Assembly (NCBI RefSeq): GCF_009671065.1
Contig: NZ_CP046027.1
Span: 1,240,001-1,304,000 of the forward strand
Direction: 5' to 3'
Length of the DNA: 64,000 nucleotides
From: Neisseria brasiliensis
Lineage (GTDB): Bacteria > Pseudomonadota > Gammaproteobacteria > Burkholderiales > Neisseriaceae
In this document: piece by piece, positions 17,640 to 26,728 of the stretch
Layout: every line of letters begins with the position of its first letter
How positions within the stretch are numbered: position 1 is the stretch's first letter
Notes under the pieces: generated by a model
The model's database searches: none
What the model saw: only the letters and a program-made list of their open reading frames with translations
Told to the model about the DNA's origin: nothing
Made by a program: the position numbers and the translations under genes

Positions 17640-18011
17640 ATGCCAACTATTAACCAATTGGTACGCAAAGGCCGTCAAAAGCCTGTGTACGTAAACAAAG
17701 TGCCTGCACTGGAAGCTTGCCCGCAAAAACGCGGCGTATGCACCCGTGTATACACTACCACTCCTAAAAAACCGAACTCTGCATTGCGTAAAGTATGTAA
17801 AGTTCGTCTGACTAACGGTTTTGAAGTGATTTCATACATCGGCGGTGAAGGCCATAACTTGCAAGAGCACAGCGTGGTATTGATCCGTGGCGGTCGTGTA
17901 AAAGACTTGCCGGGTGTACGTTACCACACCGTACGTGGTTCTTTGGATACCGCGGGTGTTAAAGACCGTAAACAAGCCCGTTCTAAATACGGTGCTAAGC
18001 GTCCTAAATAA
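17640..18011 (+). CDS. rpsL: 30S ribosomal protein S12
   Basis: S12 sits at the decoding centre. The protein from ATG 17640 has 123 residues and starts PTINQLVRKGRQKPV. An in-frame upstream GTG would add 16 residues that match no S12 and lies before the AGGACGAG ribosome binding site. The streptomycin-determining residues are wild type: Lys43 in TTTPKKPNSA and Lys88 in GGRVKDLPG. First gene of the str operon with rpsG, fusA, tuf and rpsJ. Confidence 0.98.
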   Translation: MPTINQLVRKGRQKPVYVNKVPALEACPQKRGVCTRVYTTTPKKPNSALRKVCKVRLTNGFEVISYIGGEGHNLQEHSVVLIRGGRVKDLPGVRYHTVRGSLDTAGVKDRKQARSKYGAKRPK

Positions 18012-18129
18012 TAAGCGGGACTAAATAGGCACGTCGGCCGCCTAAGCTGAACAACGGCCGAGTAAGTGAATACTCCTTTGGGTATTCATGGGAATCAACC
18101 CAACTGAATAGAATATTAAGGAAATTAAA

Positions 18130-18600
18130 ATGCCACGACGTAGAGAAGTCCCGAAGCGCGACGTACTGCCAGATCCAAAATTCGGCAGCGTTGAGCTGAC
18201 TAAATTCATGAACGTATTGATGATTGACGGTAAAAAATCGGTTGCAGAGCGTATCGTTTACGGTGCTTTGGAGCAAATCGAGAAAAAAACCGGCAAAACA
18301 GCAATCGAAGTATTTAACGAAGCCATTGCTAACGCCAAGCCTATCGTAGAGGTAAAAAGCCGTCGTGTAGGTGGTGCCAACTACCAAGTTCCTGTTGAAG
18401 TTCGTCCTTCACGCCGCTTGGCTTTGGCAATGCGCTGGGTTCGCGATGCGGCCCGTAAGCGTGGTGAGAAATCAATGGATCTGCGTTTGGCAGGTGAATT
18501 GATTGATGCTTCTGAAGGTCGCGGCGGCGCGTTGAAAAAACGTGAAGAAGTACACCGTATGGCCGAAGCGAACAAAGCATTCTCTCACTTCCGTTTCTAA
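18130..18600 (+). CDS. rpsG: 30S ribosomal protein S7
   Basis: S7 nucleates assembly of the 30S head and contacts E-site tRNA; in E. coli it autoregulates the str operon. The 156-residue protein starts PRRREVPKRDVLPDPKFGS and has the conserved GGANYQVPVEVRPSRR segment. The 118-base spacer after rpsL includes complementary ATACTCC/GGGTATTCATGGG-like segments and is the place where S7 binds in E. coli. Binding here is inference. Confidence 0.98.
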   Translation: MPRRREVPKRDVLPDPKFGSVELTKFMNVLMIDGKKSVAERIVYGALEQIEKKTGKTAIEVFNEAIANAKPIVEVKSRRVGGANYQVPVEVRPSRRLALAMRWVRDAARKRGEKSMDLRLAGELIDASEGRGGALKKREEVHRMAEANKAFSHFRF

Positions 18601-18618
18601 TTTAGAAAGGCTAATCAA

Positions 18619-20724
18619 ATGGCTCGTAAGACCCCAATCAGCCTGTACCGCAATATCGGTATTTCTGCCCATATTGACGCGGGTAAAACCACCACAACCG
18701 AACGTATTTTGTTCTACACCGGTTTGACACACAAACTGGGTGAAGTGCATGACGGTGCGGCAACCACCGACTACATGGATCAAGAACAAGAGCGTGGTAT
18801 TACCATTACTTCTGCTGCCGTGACTTCATACTGGTCAGGTATGGCGAAACAGTTCAAAGAACACCGTTTCAACATCATTGACACCCCAGGACACGTTGAC
18901 TTTACCGTAGAGGTAGAGCGTTCTATGCGTGTATTGGACGGCGCGGTAATGGTTTACTGCGCGGTAGGCGGTGTACAGCCTCAGTCTGAAACCGTATGGC
19001 GTCAAGCTAACAAATACAAAGTGCCACGTTTGGCATTTGTAAACAAAATGGACCGTCAAGGTGCCAACTTCTTCCGTGTTGTTGAGCAAATGAAAACTCG
19101 TTTGCGCGCCAATCCAGTACCAATCGTGATTCCGGTTGGTGCGGAAGACAACTTCGAAGGCGTGGTTGACCTGTTGAAAATGAAAGCCATTCTGTGGAAT
19201 GAAGCAGACAAAGGCGTTACTTTCGAATACGGTGATATCCCTGCTGACTTGGTAGATACTGCTGAAGAATGGCGTCAAAACATGATTGAAGCCGCAGCAG
19301 AAGCCAGCGAAGAATTGATGGACAAATACTTGGGTGGTGAAGACCTGACTGAAGAAGAAATCGTTGGTGCGTTGCGTCAACGTACTTTGGCCGGTGAAAT
19401 CCAACCGATGTTGTGCGGTTCTGCATTTAAAAACAAAGGTGTTCAACGTATGTTGGATGCCGTAGTTGAATTGCTGCCTGCACCTACCGACATTCCACCG
19501 GTACAAGGTGTGAACCCATCTAGCGATGCCGCTGATCAGCGCGAAGCCAGCGATGAGGCGCCATTCTCTGCTTTGGCATTCAAAATGCTGAATGACAAAT
19601 ACGTAGGTAACTTGACCTTTATCCGTGTTTACTCTGGTGTGGTTAAATCTGGTGACACCGTATTGAACTCTGTTAAAGGTACACGTGAGCGTATCGGCCG
19701 TTTGGTGCAAATGACCGCTGCTGACCGTACTGAAATCGAAGAAGTACGTGCCGGTGACATCGCTGCTGCTATCGGTTTGAAAGACGTGACCACAGGTGAA
19801 ACCTTGTGTGCGGAAAACGCGCCAATCATCTTGGAGCGTATGGAATTCCCTGAGCCGGTAATTCACGTTGCCGTTGAGCCAAAAACCAAAGCTGACCAAG
19901 AGAAAATGGGTATTGCTTTGAACCGTTTGGCTAAAGAAGACCCTTCATTCCGTGTTCGTACAGATGAAGAATCAGGTCAAACCATTATTTCCGGTATGGG
20001 TGAGCTGCACTTGGAAATTATTGTTGACCGTATGAAACGTGAATTCAGCGTGGATGCCAATATCGGTGCGCCTCAAGTAGCTTACCGTGAAACCATCCGT
20101 AAAGAAGTGGAATCTGAATACAAACACGCCAAACAGTCTGGTGGTAAAGGTCAGTATGGTCACGTTGTGATCAAATTGGAGCCTATGGAACCAGGTGGTG
20201 AAGGTTACGAATTTATCGACGAAATTAAAGGTGGTGTGATTCCTCGCGAATTCATCCCTTCAGTTGATAAAGGTATTCGTGATACCTTGCCTAACGGTGT
20301 GGTAGCAGGCTTCCCTGTGGTGGATGTCCGTGTACGCTTGGTATTCGGTTCTTCGCATGATGTCGACTCATCTCAATTGGCATTTGAATTGGCCGCTTCT
20401 CAAGCCTTTAAAGAAGGTATGCGTCGCGCTTCTCCAGCATTGTTGGAGCCAATCATGGCTGTTGAAGTTGAAACGCCTGAAGAGTACATGGGTGACGTAA
20501 TGGGCGACCTGAACCGTCGTCGCGGTATCGTATTGGGCATGGATGATGATGGTATCGGCGGTAAGAAAGTACGCGCTGAAGTGCCATTGGCTGAAATGTT
20601 CGGTTACTCTACCGACTTGCGTTCTGCCACTCAAGGCCGTGCAACTTACTCGATGGAATTCAAAAAATACGCTGAAGCTCCTTCGAATGTTGCTGCTGCT
20701 GTAACTGAAGCTCGCAAAGGCTAA
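18619..20724 (+). CDS. fusA: Elongation factor G
   Basis: EF-G drives translocation and, with RRF, ribosome recycling. The protein has 701 residues. The GTPase domain has the P-loop AHIDAGKTTTTERIL at the start, IDTPGHVDFTVEVERSMRV, and NKMDRQGANF. Domains II-V follow, with the domain IV loop region GGKGQYGHVVIKLEP and the conserved C-terminal FGYSTDLRSATQGRATYSME segment. It lies 18 bases after rpsG, in the same operon. Confidence 0.98.
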   Translation: MARKTPISLYRNIGISAHIDAGKTTTTERILFYTGLTHKLGEVHDGAATTDYMDQEQERGITITSAAVTSYWSGMAKQFKEHRFNIIDTPGHVDFTVEVERSMRVLDGAVMVYCAVGGVQPQSETVWRQANKYKVPRLAFVNKMDRQGANFFRVVEQMKTRLRANPVPIVIPVGAEDNFEGVVDLLKMKAILWNEADKGVTFEYGDIPADLVDTAEEWRQNMIEAAAEASEELMDKYLGGEDLTEEEIVGALRQRTLAGEIQPMLCGSAFKNKGVQRMLDAVVELLPAPTDIPPVQGVNPSSDAADQREASDEAPFSALAFKMLNDKYVGNLTFIRVYSGVVKSGDTVLNSVKGTRERIGRLVQMTAADRTEIEEVRAGDIAAAIGLKDVTTGETLCAENAPIILERMEFPEPVIHVAVEPKTKADQEKMGIALNRLAKEDPSFRVRTDEESGQTIISGMGELHLEIIVDRMKREFSVDANIGAPQVAYRETIRKEVESEYKHAKQSGGKGQYGHVVIKLEPMEPGGEGYEFIDEIKGGVIPREFIPSVDKGIRDTLPNGVVAGFPVVDVRVRLVFGSSHDVDSSQLAFELAASQAFKEGMRRASPALLEPIMAVEVETPEEYMGDVMGDLNRRRGIVLGMDDDGIGGKKVRAEVPLAEMFGYSTDLRSATQGRATYSMEFKKYAEAPSNVAAAVTEARKG

Positions 20725-20743
20725 TTAATCAGTCTTTGCAAAT

Positions 20744-20781
20744 AGGCCGTCTGAAACTCTGAATATTTTTTTCAGACGGCC
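20744..20781 (+). terminator. DUS hairpin between fusA and tuf
   Basis: AGGCCGTCTGAAA (20744-20756) pairs with TTTCAGACGGCC (20770-20781). No T run follows; readthrough into tuf is likely. Confidence 0.5.
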
Positions 20782-20822
20782 ATTGTTCTTTAATCGATCT
20801 TTATATGTAAAGGAATTAGCTC

Positions 20823-22007
20823 ATGGCTAAGGAAAAATTTGAACGTAGCAAACCGCACGTAAACGTTGGCACCATCGGTCACGTTGACCATGGTAAAACC
20901 ACTCTGACTGCTGCATTGACTACGATTTTGTCTAAAAAATTCGGTGGTGCTGCTAAAGCTTACGACCAAATCGACAACGCGCCGGAAGAAAAAGCCCGCG
21001 GTATTACCATTAATACTTCTCACGTAGAATACGAAACTGAAACCCGTCACTACGCACACGTAGACTGCCCAGGCCACGCCGACTATGTGAAAAACATGAT
21101 TACCGGTGCTGCACAAATGGACGGTGCGATTTTGGTTGTATCTGCTGCTGATGGTCCTATGCCACAAACTCGTGAGCACATCTTGTTGGGTCGCCAAGTA
21201 GGTGTACCATACATCTTGGTGTTCATGAACAAATGCGACATGGTTGACGACGAAGAGTTGTTGGAATTGGTTGAAATGGAAATCCGTGACTTGTTGTCAA
21301 GCTACGACTTCCCAGGCGACGACTGCCCAATCATCCAAGGTTCTGCATTGAAAGCTCTGGAAGGCGACGCTGCTTACGAAGCTAAAATCTTTGAATTGGC
21401 TGACGCATTGGACAGCTACATCCCAACTCCAGAACGTGCCGTTGACAAACCATTCCTGTTGCCAATCGAAGACGTATTCTCAATCTCTGGTCGTGGTACT
21501 GTAGTAACCGGTCGCGTAGAGCGCGGTATCATCCACGTAGGTGACGAGATCGAAATCGTTGGTCTGAAAGACACTGCAAAAACCACTTGTACCGGTGTCG
21601 AAATGTTCCGCAAATTGCTGGACGAAGGTCAAGCAGGTGACAACGTAGGCGTATTGTTGCGCGGTACCAAACGTGAAGAAGTTGAACGTGGTCAAGTATT
21701 GGCTAAACCAGGCTCAATCACTCCGCACACCAAATTCAAAGCAGAAGTATACGTATTGAGCAAAGAAGAAGGTGGTCGTCACACTCCATTCTTCGCTAAC
21801 TACCGTCCACAATTCTACTTCCGTACGACTGACGTTACCGGTGCGGTAACTTTGGAAGAAGGCGTAGAAATGGTAATGCCGGGTGAAAACGTAGCCATCA
21901 CTGTTGAACTGATTGCGCCAATCGCGATGGAAGAAGGTTTGCGTTTTGCGATTCGTGAAGGTGGCCGTACCGTAGGTGCCGGTGTTGTTTCTTCTATCAT
22001 TGCTTAA
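20823..22007 (+). CDS. tuf: Elongation factor Tu, second copy
   Basis: Identical in protein sequence to the copy at 1345 (394 residues, same GHVDHGKT P-loop and NKCD motif). The DNA is nearly identical throughout the coding region, but the flanks differ completely. This fits gene conversion between the two loci. This copy is in the classic str-operon position after fusA and 17 bases before rpsJ, with AAAGGAATTAGCTC before the ATG. Confidence 0.98.
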   Translation: MAKEKFERSKPHVNVGTIGHVDHGKTTLTAALTTILSKKFGGAAKAYDQIDNAPEEKARGITINTSHVEYETETRHYAHVDCPGHADYVKNMITGAAQMDGAILVVSAADGPMPQTREHILLGRQVGVPYILVFMNKCDMVDDEELLELVEMEIRDLLSSYDFPGDDCPIIQGSALKALEGDAAYEAKIFELADALDSYIPTPERAVDKPFLLPIEDVFSISGRGTVVTGRVERGIIHVGDEIEIVGLKDTAKTTCTGVEMFRKLLDEGQAGDNVGVLLRGTKREEVERGQVLAKPGSITPHTKFKAEVYVLSKEEGGRHTPFFANYRPQFYFRTTDVTGAVTLEEGVEMVMPGENVAITVELIAPIAMEEGLRFAIREGGRTVGAGVVSSIIA

Positions 22008-22023
22008 TAAAGGATATCGATAA

Positions 22024-22335
22024 ATGGCAAACCAAAAAATCCGTATCCGTTTGAAAGCTTATGATTACAGCTTGATCGACCGTTCTGCCCAAGAAATCGT
22101 TGAAACTGCTAAACGCACTGGTGCTGTGGTAAAAGGTCCGATTCCTTTGCCAACCAAAATTGAGCGTTTTAACATCTTGCGCTCTCCACATGTGAACAAA
22201 ACTTCACGTGAGCAATTGGAAATCCGCACCCACTTGCGTCTGATGGACATCGTGGACTGGACTGACAAAACGACTGATGCACTGATGAAGCTGGACTTGC
22301 CGGCCGGTGTTGATGTAGAAATCAAAGTTCAATAA
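22024..22335 (+). CDS. rpsJ: 30S ribosomal protein S10 (NusE)
   Basis: S10 is a head protein of the 30S subunit and the NusG-contacting antitermination factor. The protein has 103 residues, with conserved NQKIRIRLKAYDYSLIDRSA at the start. Val57 (in SPHVNKTS) is wild type, so the rpsJ tetracycline-resistance change known in gonococci is absent. A terminator and a new promoter follow, so rpsJ is expressed with the str operon here, not as the first gene of the S10 operon. Confidence 0.98.
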   Translation: MANQKIRIRLKAYDYSLIDRSAQEIVETAKRTGAVVKGPIPLPTKIERFNILRSPHVNKTSREQLEIRTHLRLMDIVDWTDKTTDALMKLDLPAGVDVEIKVQ

Positions 22336-22346
22336 TCATTGCTTTG

Positions 22347-22376
22347 AAAACCGAATGGGTAAAACCATTCGGTTTT
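22347..22376 (+). terminator. Intrinsic terminator after rpsJ
   Basis: The stem AAAACCGAATGG / CCATTCGGTTTT has a six-base loop and is T-rich at the end. A second, DUS-based hairpin (GCCGTCTGAAA at 22402, complement ending 22448) lies downstream. Confidence 0.85.
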
Positions 22377-22465
22377 ATTCTATATGTGTTTATAGCATAA
22401 TGCCGTCTGAAAGAGGGTTGTCGTAATTTTCAGACGGCCTTTTTGATGAAAACGCTAAGTTTTTA

Positions 22466-22495
22466 TTGATATTTTTTGGAAAAGCGGTTTATAAT
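22466..22495 (+). promoter_or_regulatory. S10 operon promoter before rplC
   Basis: TTGATA (22466-22471) and perfect TATAAT (22490-22495) with an 18-base spacer, upstream of the leader hairpin and rplC. Confidence 0.85.
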
Positions 22496-22500
22496 AGCGG

Positions 22501-22528
22501 ACTTGGTACATCTGTACCAAGTTTTTTA
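22501..22528 (+). promoter_or_regulatory. Leader attenuator-like hairpin before rplC
   Basis: ACTTGGTAC (22501-22509) pairs with GTACCAAGT (22514-22522) and is followed by six Ts. It lies right at the predicted transcription start. It looks like an intrinsic terminator inside the rplC leader, reminiscent of L4-controlled S10 leader attenuation in E. coli. The mechanism here is inferred. Confidence 0.65.
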
Positions 22529-22585
22529 TCTTTGTCCGAAGACAAGCCAATCGTAGCTTGTCCCTTTACTAAAAGGAAAATAATC

Positions 22586-23230
22586 ATGACTTTAGGTCTG
22601 GTTGGGCGCAAAGTTGGTATGACCCGCGTGTTTAACGAACAGGGTATTTCTGTTCCGGTAACCGTTTTGGATATGTCTGCTAACCGCGTTACACAAGTAA
22701 AATCCAAAGATACTGACGGCTACATTGCCGTACAAGTTACCTTTGGTCAGAAAAAAGCGAATCGTGTCAACAAAACTGAAGCCGGTCACTTTGCAAAAGC
22801 AGGGGTTGAAGCTGGTCGCGGTTTGATTGAATTTGCTTTGACTGAAGAAAAGCTGGCTGAATTAAAAGCTGGTGATGAAATCACTGTTGCAATGTTTGAA
22901 GTAGGTCAATTGGTTGATGTAACCGGTACCTCTAAAGGTAAAGGTTTCTCTGGTACCATCAAACGTCATAACTTTGATTCTCAACGTACCTCTCACGGTA
23001 ACTCGCGTTCGCACCGTGTTCCTGGTTCTATCGGTATGGCTCAAGACCCTGGTCGCGTATTCAAAGGTAAGCGCATGGCCGGTCAATACGGTAATACCAA
23101 ATCAACCGTTCAAAAATTGGAAGTTGTGCGTGTAGACGCTGAGCGCCAATTGCTGTTGGTTAAAGGTGCGGTTCCTGGTTCGGTTAACAGTGATGTCGTG
23201 GTACGTCCAAGCGTGAAAGTAGGTGCGTAA
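22586..23230 (+). CDS. rplC: 50S ribosomal protein L3
   Basis: L3 is an early assembly protein whose loop reaches the peptidyl transferase centre. The protein has 214 residues from ATG 22586 (TLGLVGRKVGMTRVF). The frame is open upstream to 22466, but that stretch overlaps the promoter and leader. AAAAGGAAAA precedes the ATG. The conserved FSGTIKRHNFDSQRTSHGNS segment is present. The stop overlaps the rplD start. Confidence 0.97.
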   Translation: MTLGLVGRKVGMTRVFNEQGISVPVTVLDMSANRVTQVKSKDTDGYIAVQVTFGQKKANRVNKTEAGHFAKAGVEAGRGLIEFALTEEKLAELKAGDEITVAMFEVGQLVDVTGTSKGKGFSGTIKRHNFDSQRTSHGNSRSHRVPGSIGMAQDPGRVFKGKRMAGQYGNTKSTVQKLEVVRVDAERQLLLVKGAVPGSVNSDVVVRPSVKVGA

Positions 23231-23850
23231 TGGAATTAAAAGTTATTGACGCTAAAGGACAGGTTTCAGGCAGCTTGGCTGTTTCTGACGCTTTGTTTGC
23301 TCGCAAATACAATGAAGCATTGGTGCATCAGCTTGTAAATGCGTTTTTGGCAAATGCCCGCTCAGGCAACCGTTCGCAAAAGACCCGTGCTGAAGTAAAA
23401 CACTCAACCAAAAAGCCATGGCGCCAAAAAGGCACTGGTCGTGCCCGTTCAGGTATGACTTCATCTCCATTGTGGCGTAAGGGCGGTCGTGCATTCCCGA
23501 ACAAACCTGATGAAAACTTCACTCAAAAAGTAAACCGTAAAATGTACCGTGCCGGTATGGCGACTATTTTGTCTCAATTGGCTCGTGACGAACGTTTGTT
23601 TGCGATCGATGCATTGAATGCAAATACGCCTAAAACCAAAGAATTCGCTGAACAAGTGAAAAATTTGGGTTTGGAGCAAGTGCTGTTTGTAACCAAACAG
23701 TTGGATGAGAATGTTTACTTGGCTTCACGCAACTTACCGAATGTGCTGGTTTTGGAAGCTCAGCAAGTAGATCCTTACAGCTTGTTGCGTTACAAAAAAG
23801 TAATCATGACTAAAGATGCGGTTGCACAATTAGAGGAGCAATGGGTATGA
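23230..23850 (+). CDS. rplD: 50S ribosomal protein L4
   Basis: L4 lines the nascent-peptide tunnel and in E. coli represses the S10 operon. The protein has 206 residues; the tunnel loop KPWRQKGTGRARSGMTSSP is standard, without the Gly changes associated with macrolide resistance in Neisseria. Its stop overlaps the rplW start in an ATGA arrangement, so translation is coupled. Confidence 0.97.
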   Translation: MELKVIDAKGQVSGSLAVSDALFARKYNEALVHQLVNAFLANARSGNRSQKTRAEVKHSTKKPWRQKGTGRARSGMTSSPLWRKGGRAFPNKPDENFTQKVNRKMYRAGMATILSQLARDERLFAIDALNANTPKTKEFAEQVKNLGLEQVLFVTKQLDENVYLASRNLPNVLVLEAQQVDPYSLLRYKKVIMTKDAVAQLEEQWV

Positions 23851-24155
23851 ATCAACAACGTTTGACTCAAGTGATTTTGGCACCTATCGTTTCTGAAAAA
23901 AGCAACGTATTGGCTGAAAAACGTAATCAAATGACGTTTAAAGTATTGGCAAATGCAACCAAACCTGAAATCAAAGCAGCTGTTGAATTGCTGTTTGGTG
24001 TGGAAGTTGCTTCTGTGACTACTGTTACCATTAAAGGTAAAACTAAACGTTTTGGTCGTGCTTTGGGCCGTCGCAGCGATGTTAAAAAAGCTTACGTAAG
24101 CTTGGCTGCTGGTCAAGAGTTGAATTTGGACGCCGCTGCTGCAGCTGCAGAATAA
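23847..24155 (+). CDS. rplW: 50S ribosomal protein L23
   Basis: L23 lies at the tunnel exit and docks trigger factor and SRP. The protein has 102 residues from ATG 23847 (NQQRLTQVILAPIVSEKSN). An ATG six bases upstream is in frame but too close to the GAGGAG ribosome binding site. The ATGA overlap with rplD favours 23847. The C-terminus ends in an Ala-rich tail. Confidence 0.93.
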   Translation: MNQQRLTQVILAPIVSEKSNVLAEKRNQMTFKVLANATKPEIKAAVELLFGVEVASVTTVTIKGKTKRFGRALGRRSDVKKAYVSLAAGQELNLDAAAAAAE

Positions 24156-24167
24156 GGAATATAGAAA

Positions 24168-25001
24168 ATGGCAATCGTTAAAATGAAGCCAACTTCTGCA
24201 GGTCGTCGCGGCATGGTTCGCGTAGTTGCAGAAGGCTTGCACAAAGGTGCGCCTTATGCGCCTTTGTTGGAAAAGAAACATTCTACTGCCGGTCGTAACC
24301 ACAATGGTCACATCACCACCCGTCATAAAGGTGGCGGCCATAAACAACACTACCGTGTAGTTGACTTTAAACGTAATAAAGACGGTATCCCTGCAAAAGT
24401 AGAGCGTATTGAGTACGATCCTAACCGTACTGCTTTTATCGCTTTGTTGTGCTATGCAGACGGTGAGCGTCGTTACATCATTGCTCCGCGCGGCATTCAA
24501 GCGGGTGCGGTACTGGTTTCTGGTGCGGAAGCTGCGATTAAAATTGGTAATACTTTACCAATCCGCAACATCCCTGTCGGTACCACTATTCACTGTATCG
24601 AAATGAAGCCGGGTAAAGGTGCGCAAATTGCACGTTCTGCCGGCGCTTCTGCCGTATTGTTGGCAAAAGAAGGTGTATACGCTCAAGTACGTTTGCGTTC
24701 AGGTGAGGTGCGTAAAATCCACGTTGACTGCCGTGCTACTATCGGCGAAGTGGGTAACGAAGAGCAAAGCCTGAAAAAAATCGGTAAAGCCGGTGCCAAT
24801 CGCTGGCGCGGTATCCGTCCTACTGTCCGCGGTGTTGTGATGAACCCTGTTGATCACCCTCACGGTGGTGGTGAAGGCCGTACTGGTGAAGCGCGCGAAC
24901 CAGTTAGCCCATGGGGTACTCCTGCCAAGGGTTACCGTACTCGTAATAACAAACGCACGGATAATATGATTGTTCGTCGTCGTTACTCAAATAAAGGTTA
25001 A
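24168..25001 (+). CDS. rplB: 50S ribosomal protein L2
   Basis: L2 is needed for subunit joining and peptidyl transfer. The protein has 277 residues. The conserved C-terminal segment containing [15 protein letters not shown], with the catalytically important His, is intact. It lies 12 bases after rplW and 5 before rpsS. Confidence 0.98.
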
Positions 25002-25006
25002 TTAAT

Positions 25007-25285
25007 ATGGCTCGTTCATTGAAAAAAGGCCCATATGTAGACCTGCATTTGCTGAAAAAAGTAGATGCTGCTCGTGCAAGCAACGACAAGCGCCCAATTA
25101 AAACTTGGTCGCGCCGTTCTACCATTTTGCCTGATTTTATCGGTTTGACTATTGCTGTACACAATGGCCGTACTCACGTGCCTGTATTCATCAGCGATAA
25201 CATGGTCGGTCACAAATTAGGTGAGTTCTCATTGACCCGTACCTTTAAAGGCCATTTGGCTGATAAAAAGGCTAAAAAGAAATAA
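25007..25285 (+). CDS. rpsS: 30S ribosomal protein S19
   Basis: S19 forms part of the 30S head with S13 and the intersubunit bridge. The protein has 92 residues: [18 protein letters not shown] at the start, then [20 protein letters not shown]. Both are signature segments. A Lys-rich tail ends the protein. Confidence 0.98.
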
Positions 25286-25293
25286 GGTGAATC

Positions 25294-25623
25294 ATGAGAG
25301 TAAATGCACAACATAAAAATGCCCGTATTTCAGCTCAAAAAGCTCGCTTGGTAGCTGATTTGATCCGTGGTAAAGACGTTGCCCAAGCTTTGAATATCTT
25401 GACTTTCAGCCCTAAAAAAGGTGCGGAGTTGATTAAAAAAGTTTTGGAATCAGCTATTGCGAATGCCGAACACAATAATGGTGCGGACATTGATGAGCTG
25501 AAAGTGGTAACCATCTTCGTTGACAAAGGCCCAAGCTTGAAACGGTTCCAAGCTCGTGCAAAAGGTCGCGGTAACCGCATTGAAAAACAAACTTGTCATA
25601 TTAATGTGACAGTGGGCAACTAA
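25294..25623 (+). CDS. rplV: 50S ribosomal protein L22
   Basis: L22 lines the exit tunnel opposite L4. The protein has 109 residues with the family signature RARAKGRGNRIEKQTCHI-like near the C-terminus (the beta-hairpin that reaches into the tunnel); no insertion is seen in that loop. It lies 8 bases after rpsS. Confidence 0.98.
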   Translation: MRVNAQHKNARISAQKARLVADLIRGKDVAQALNILTFSPKKGAELIKKVLESAIANAEHNNGADIDELKVVTIFVDKGPSLKRFQARAKGRGNRIEKQTCHINVTVGN

Positions 25624-25632
25624 GGAAAAGCT

Positions 25633-26328
25633 ATGGGACAAAAGATTAACCCTACAGGCTTTCGCCTGGCGGTAACTAAAGACTGGTCTTCAAAATGGTT
25701 TGCTAAAAGCAACGAGTTTGCGACTGTACTGAAACAAGATATCGATGTTCGTAATTACCTGCGTGCCCGTTTGGCAAATGCCTCTGTAGGTCGCGTAGTT
25801 ATTGAGCGTCCTGCTAAATCTGCACGTATTACCATTCACTCGGCTCGTCCAGGTGTGGTAATCGGTAAAAAAGGTGAGGACATCGAAATCTTGAAACGTG
25901 ATTTGCAAGCCTTGATGGGTGTGCCTGTTCACGTGAATATCGAAGAAATCCGTAAACCTGAATTGGACGCACAAATCATTGCAGACAGTATTGCTCAGCA
26001 ATTGGAAAAACGTGTTCAATTCCGCCGTGCAATGAAACGTTCTATGCAAAACGCGATGCGTGCTGGTGCTAAAGGCATCAAAATCATGACTTCTGGCCGT
26101 CTGAATGGTGCAGACATCGCACGTAGCGAATGGTACCGTGAAGGCCGTGTGCCTTTGCATACTTTGCGTGCAAACGTTGATTATGCGACTAGTGAAGCCA
26201 ACACTACTTATGGCGTGTTAGGTCTGAAAGTTTGGGTTTACACTGAAGGCAACGATAAAGCTGCCGCAAAACCTGAGCAAGAGAAGAAACAAAGAAAGGC
26301 AGGTGGTCGTCATGCTGCAGCCAACTAG
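25633..26328 (+). CDS. rpsC: 30S ribosomal protein S3
   Basis: S3 forms part of the mRNA entry helicase with S4 and S5. The protein has 231 residues. The KH domain with RPGVVIGKKGEDIEIL is visible near residues 72-90, followed by the C-terminal S3 domain (SGRLNGADIARSEWYREGRV). The last 17 bases overlap rplP. Confidence 0.98.
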   Translation: MGQKINPTGFRLAVTKDWSSKWFAKSNEFATVLKQDIDVRNYLRARLANASVGRVVIERPAKSARITIHSARPGVVIGKKGEDIEILKRDLQALMGVPVHVNIEEIRKPELDAQIIADSIAQQLEKRVQFRRAMKRSMQNAMRAGAKGIKIMTSGRLNGADIARSEWYREGRVPLHTLRANVDYATSEANTTYGVLGLKVWVYTEGNDKAAAKPEQEKKQRKAGGRHAAAN

Positions 26329-26728
26329 ACTGAAATACCGTAAACAGCACAAAGGCCGTAACACCGGTATCGCTACTCGCGGTAACAAAGTAAGTTTCGG
26401 CGAATTTGGTTTGAAAGCAGTAGGTCGTGGCCGTTTAACTGCTCGTCAAATCGAAGCTGCACGTCGTACGATGACTCGTCACATTAAACGTGGCGGTCGT
26501 ATTTGGATTCGTGTATTCCCTGACAAACCGATTACTGAAAAACCTATTCAAGTTCGTATGGGTGGCGGTAAAGGTAATGTTGAATATTACGTTGCTGAAA
26601 TCAAACCAGGCAAAGTTTTGTATGAAATGGATGGCGTACCAGAAGCATTAGCTCGTGAAGCTTTTGAATTGGCTGCGGCAAAATTGCCTATTCCTACAAC
26701 CTTTGTAGTAAGACAGGTAGGTCAATAA
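26312..26728 (+). CDS. rplP: 50S ribosomal protein L16
   Basis: L16 shapes the A-site tRNA pocket. The protein has 138 residues from ATG 26312 (LQPTRLKYRKQHKGRN). An in-frame GTG at 26303 would add MVV and lies further into rpsC; the family N-terminus MLQP decides the start. Overlap with rpsC means coupled translation. Confidence 0.97.
   Translation: MLQPTRLKYRKQHKGRNTGIATRGNKVSFGEFGLKAVGRGRLTARQIEAARRTMTRHIKRGGRIWIRVFPDKPITEKPIQVRMGGGKGNVEYYVAEIKPGKVLYEMDGVPEALAREAFELAAAKLPIPTTFVVRQVGQ

Noticed and set aside
17750..17910. Streptomycin-resistance changes in S12
   Set aside because: Lys43 and Lys88 are both wild type.
18835..19899. 354-residue open frame on the minus strand inside fusA
   Set aside because: A shadow of EF-G codons; rich in Phe, Thr, Val and His as expected for antisense of highly biased genes.
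22180..22205. Possible tetracycline-resistance change in S10
   Set aside because: Residue 57 is Val (SPHVNKTS), the susceptible form.
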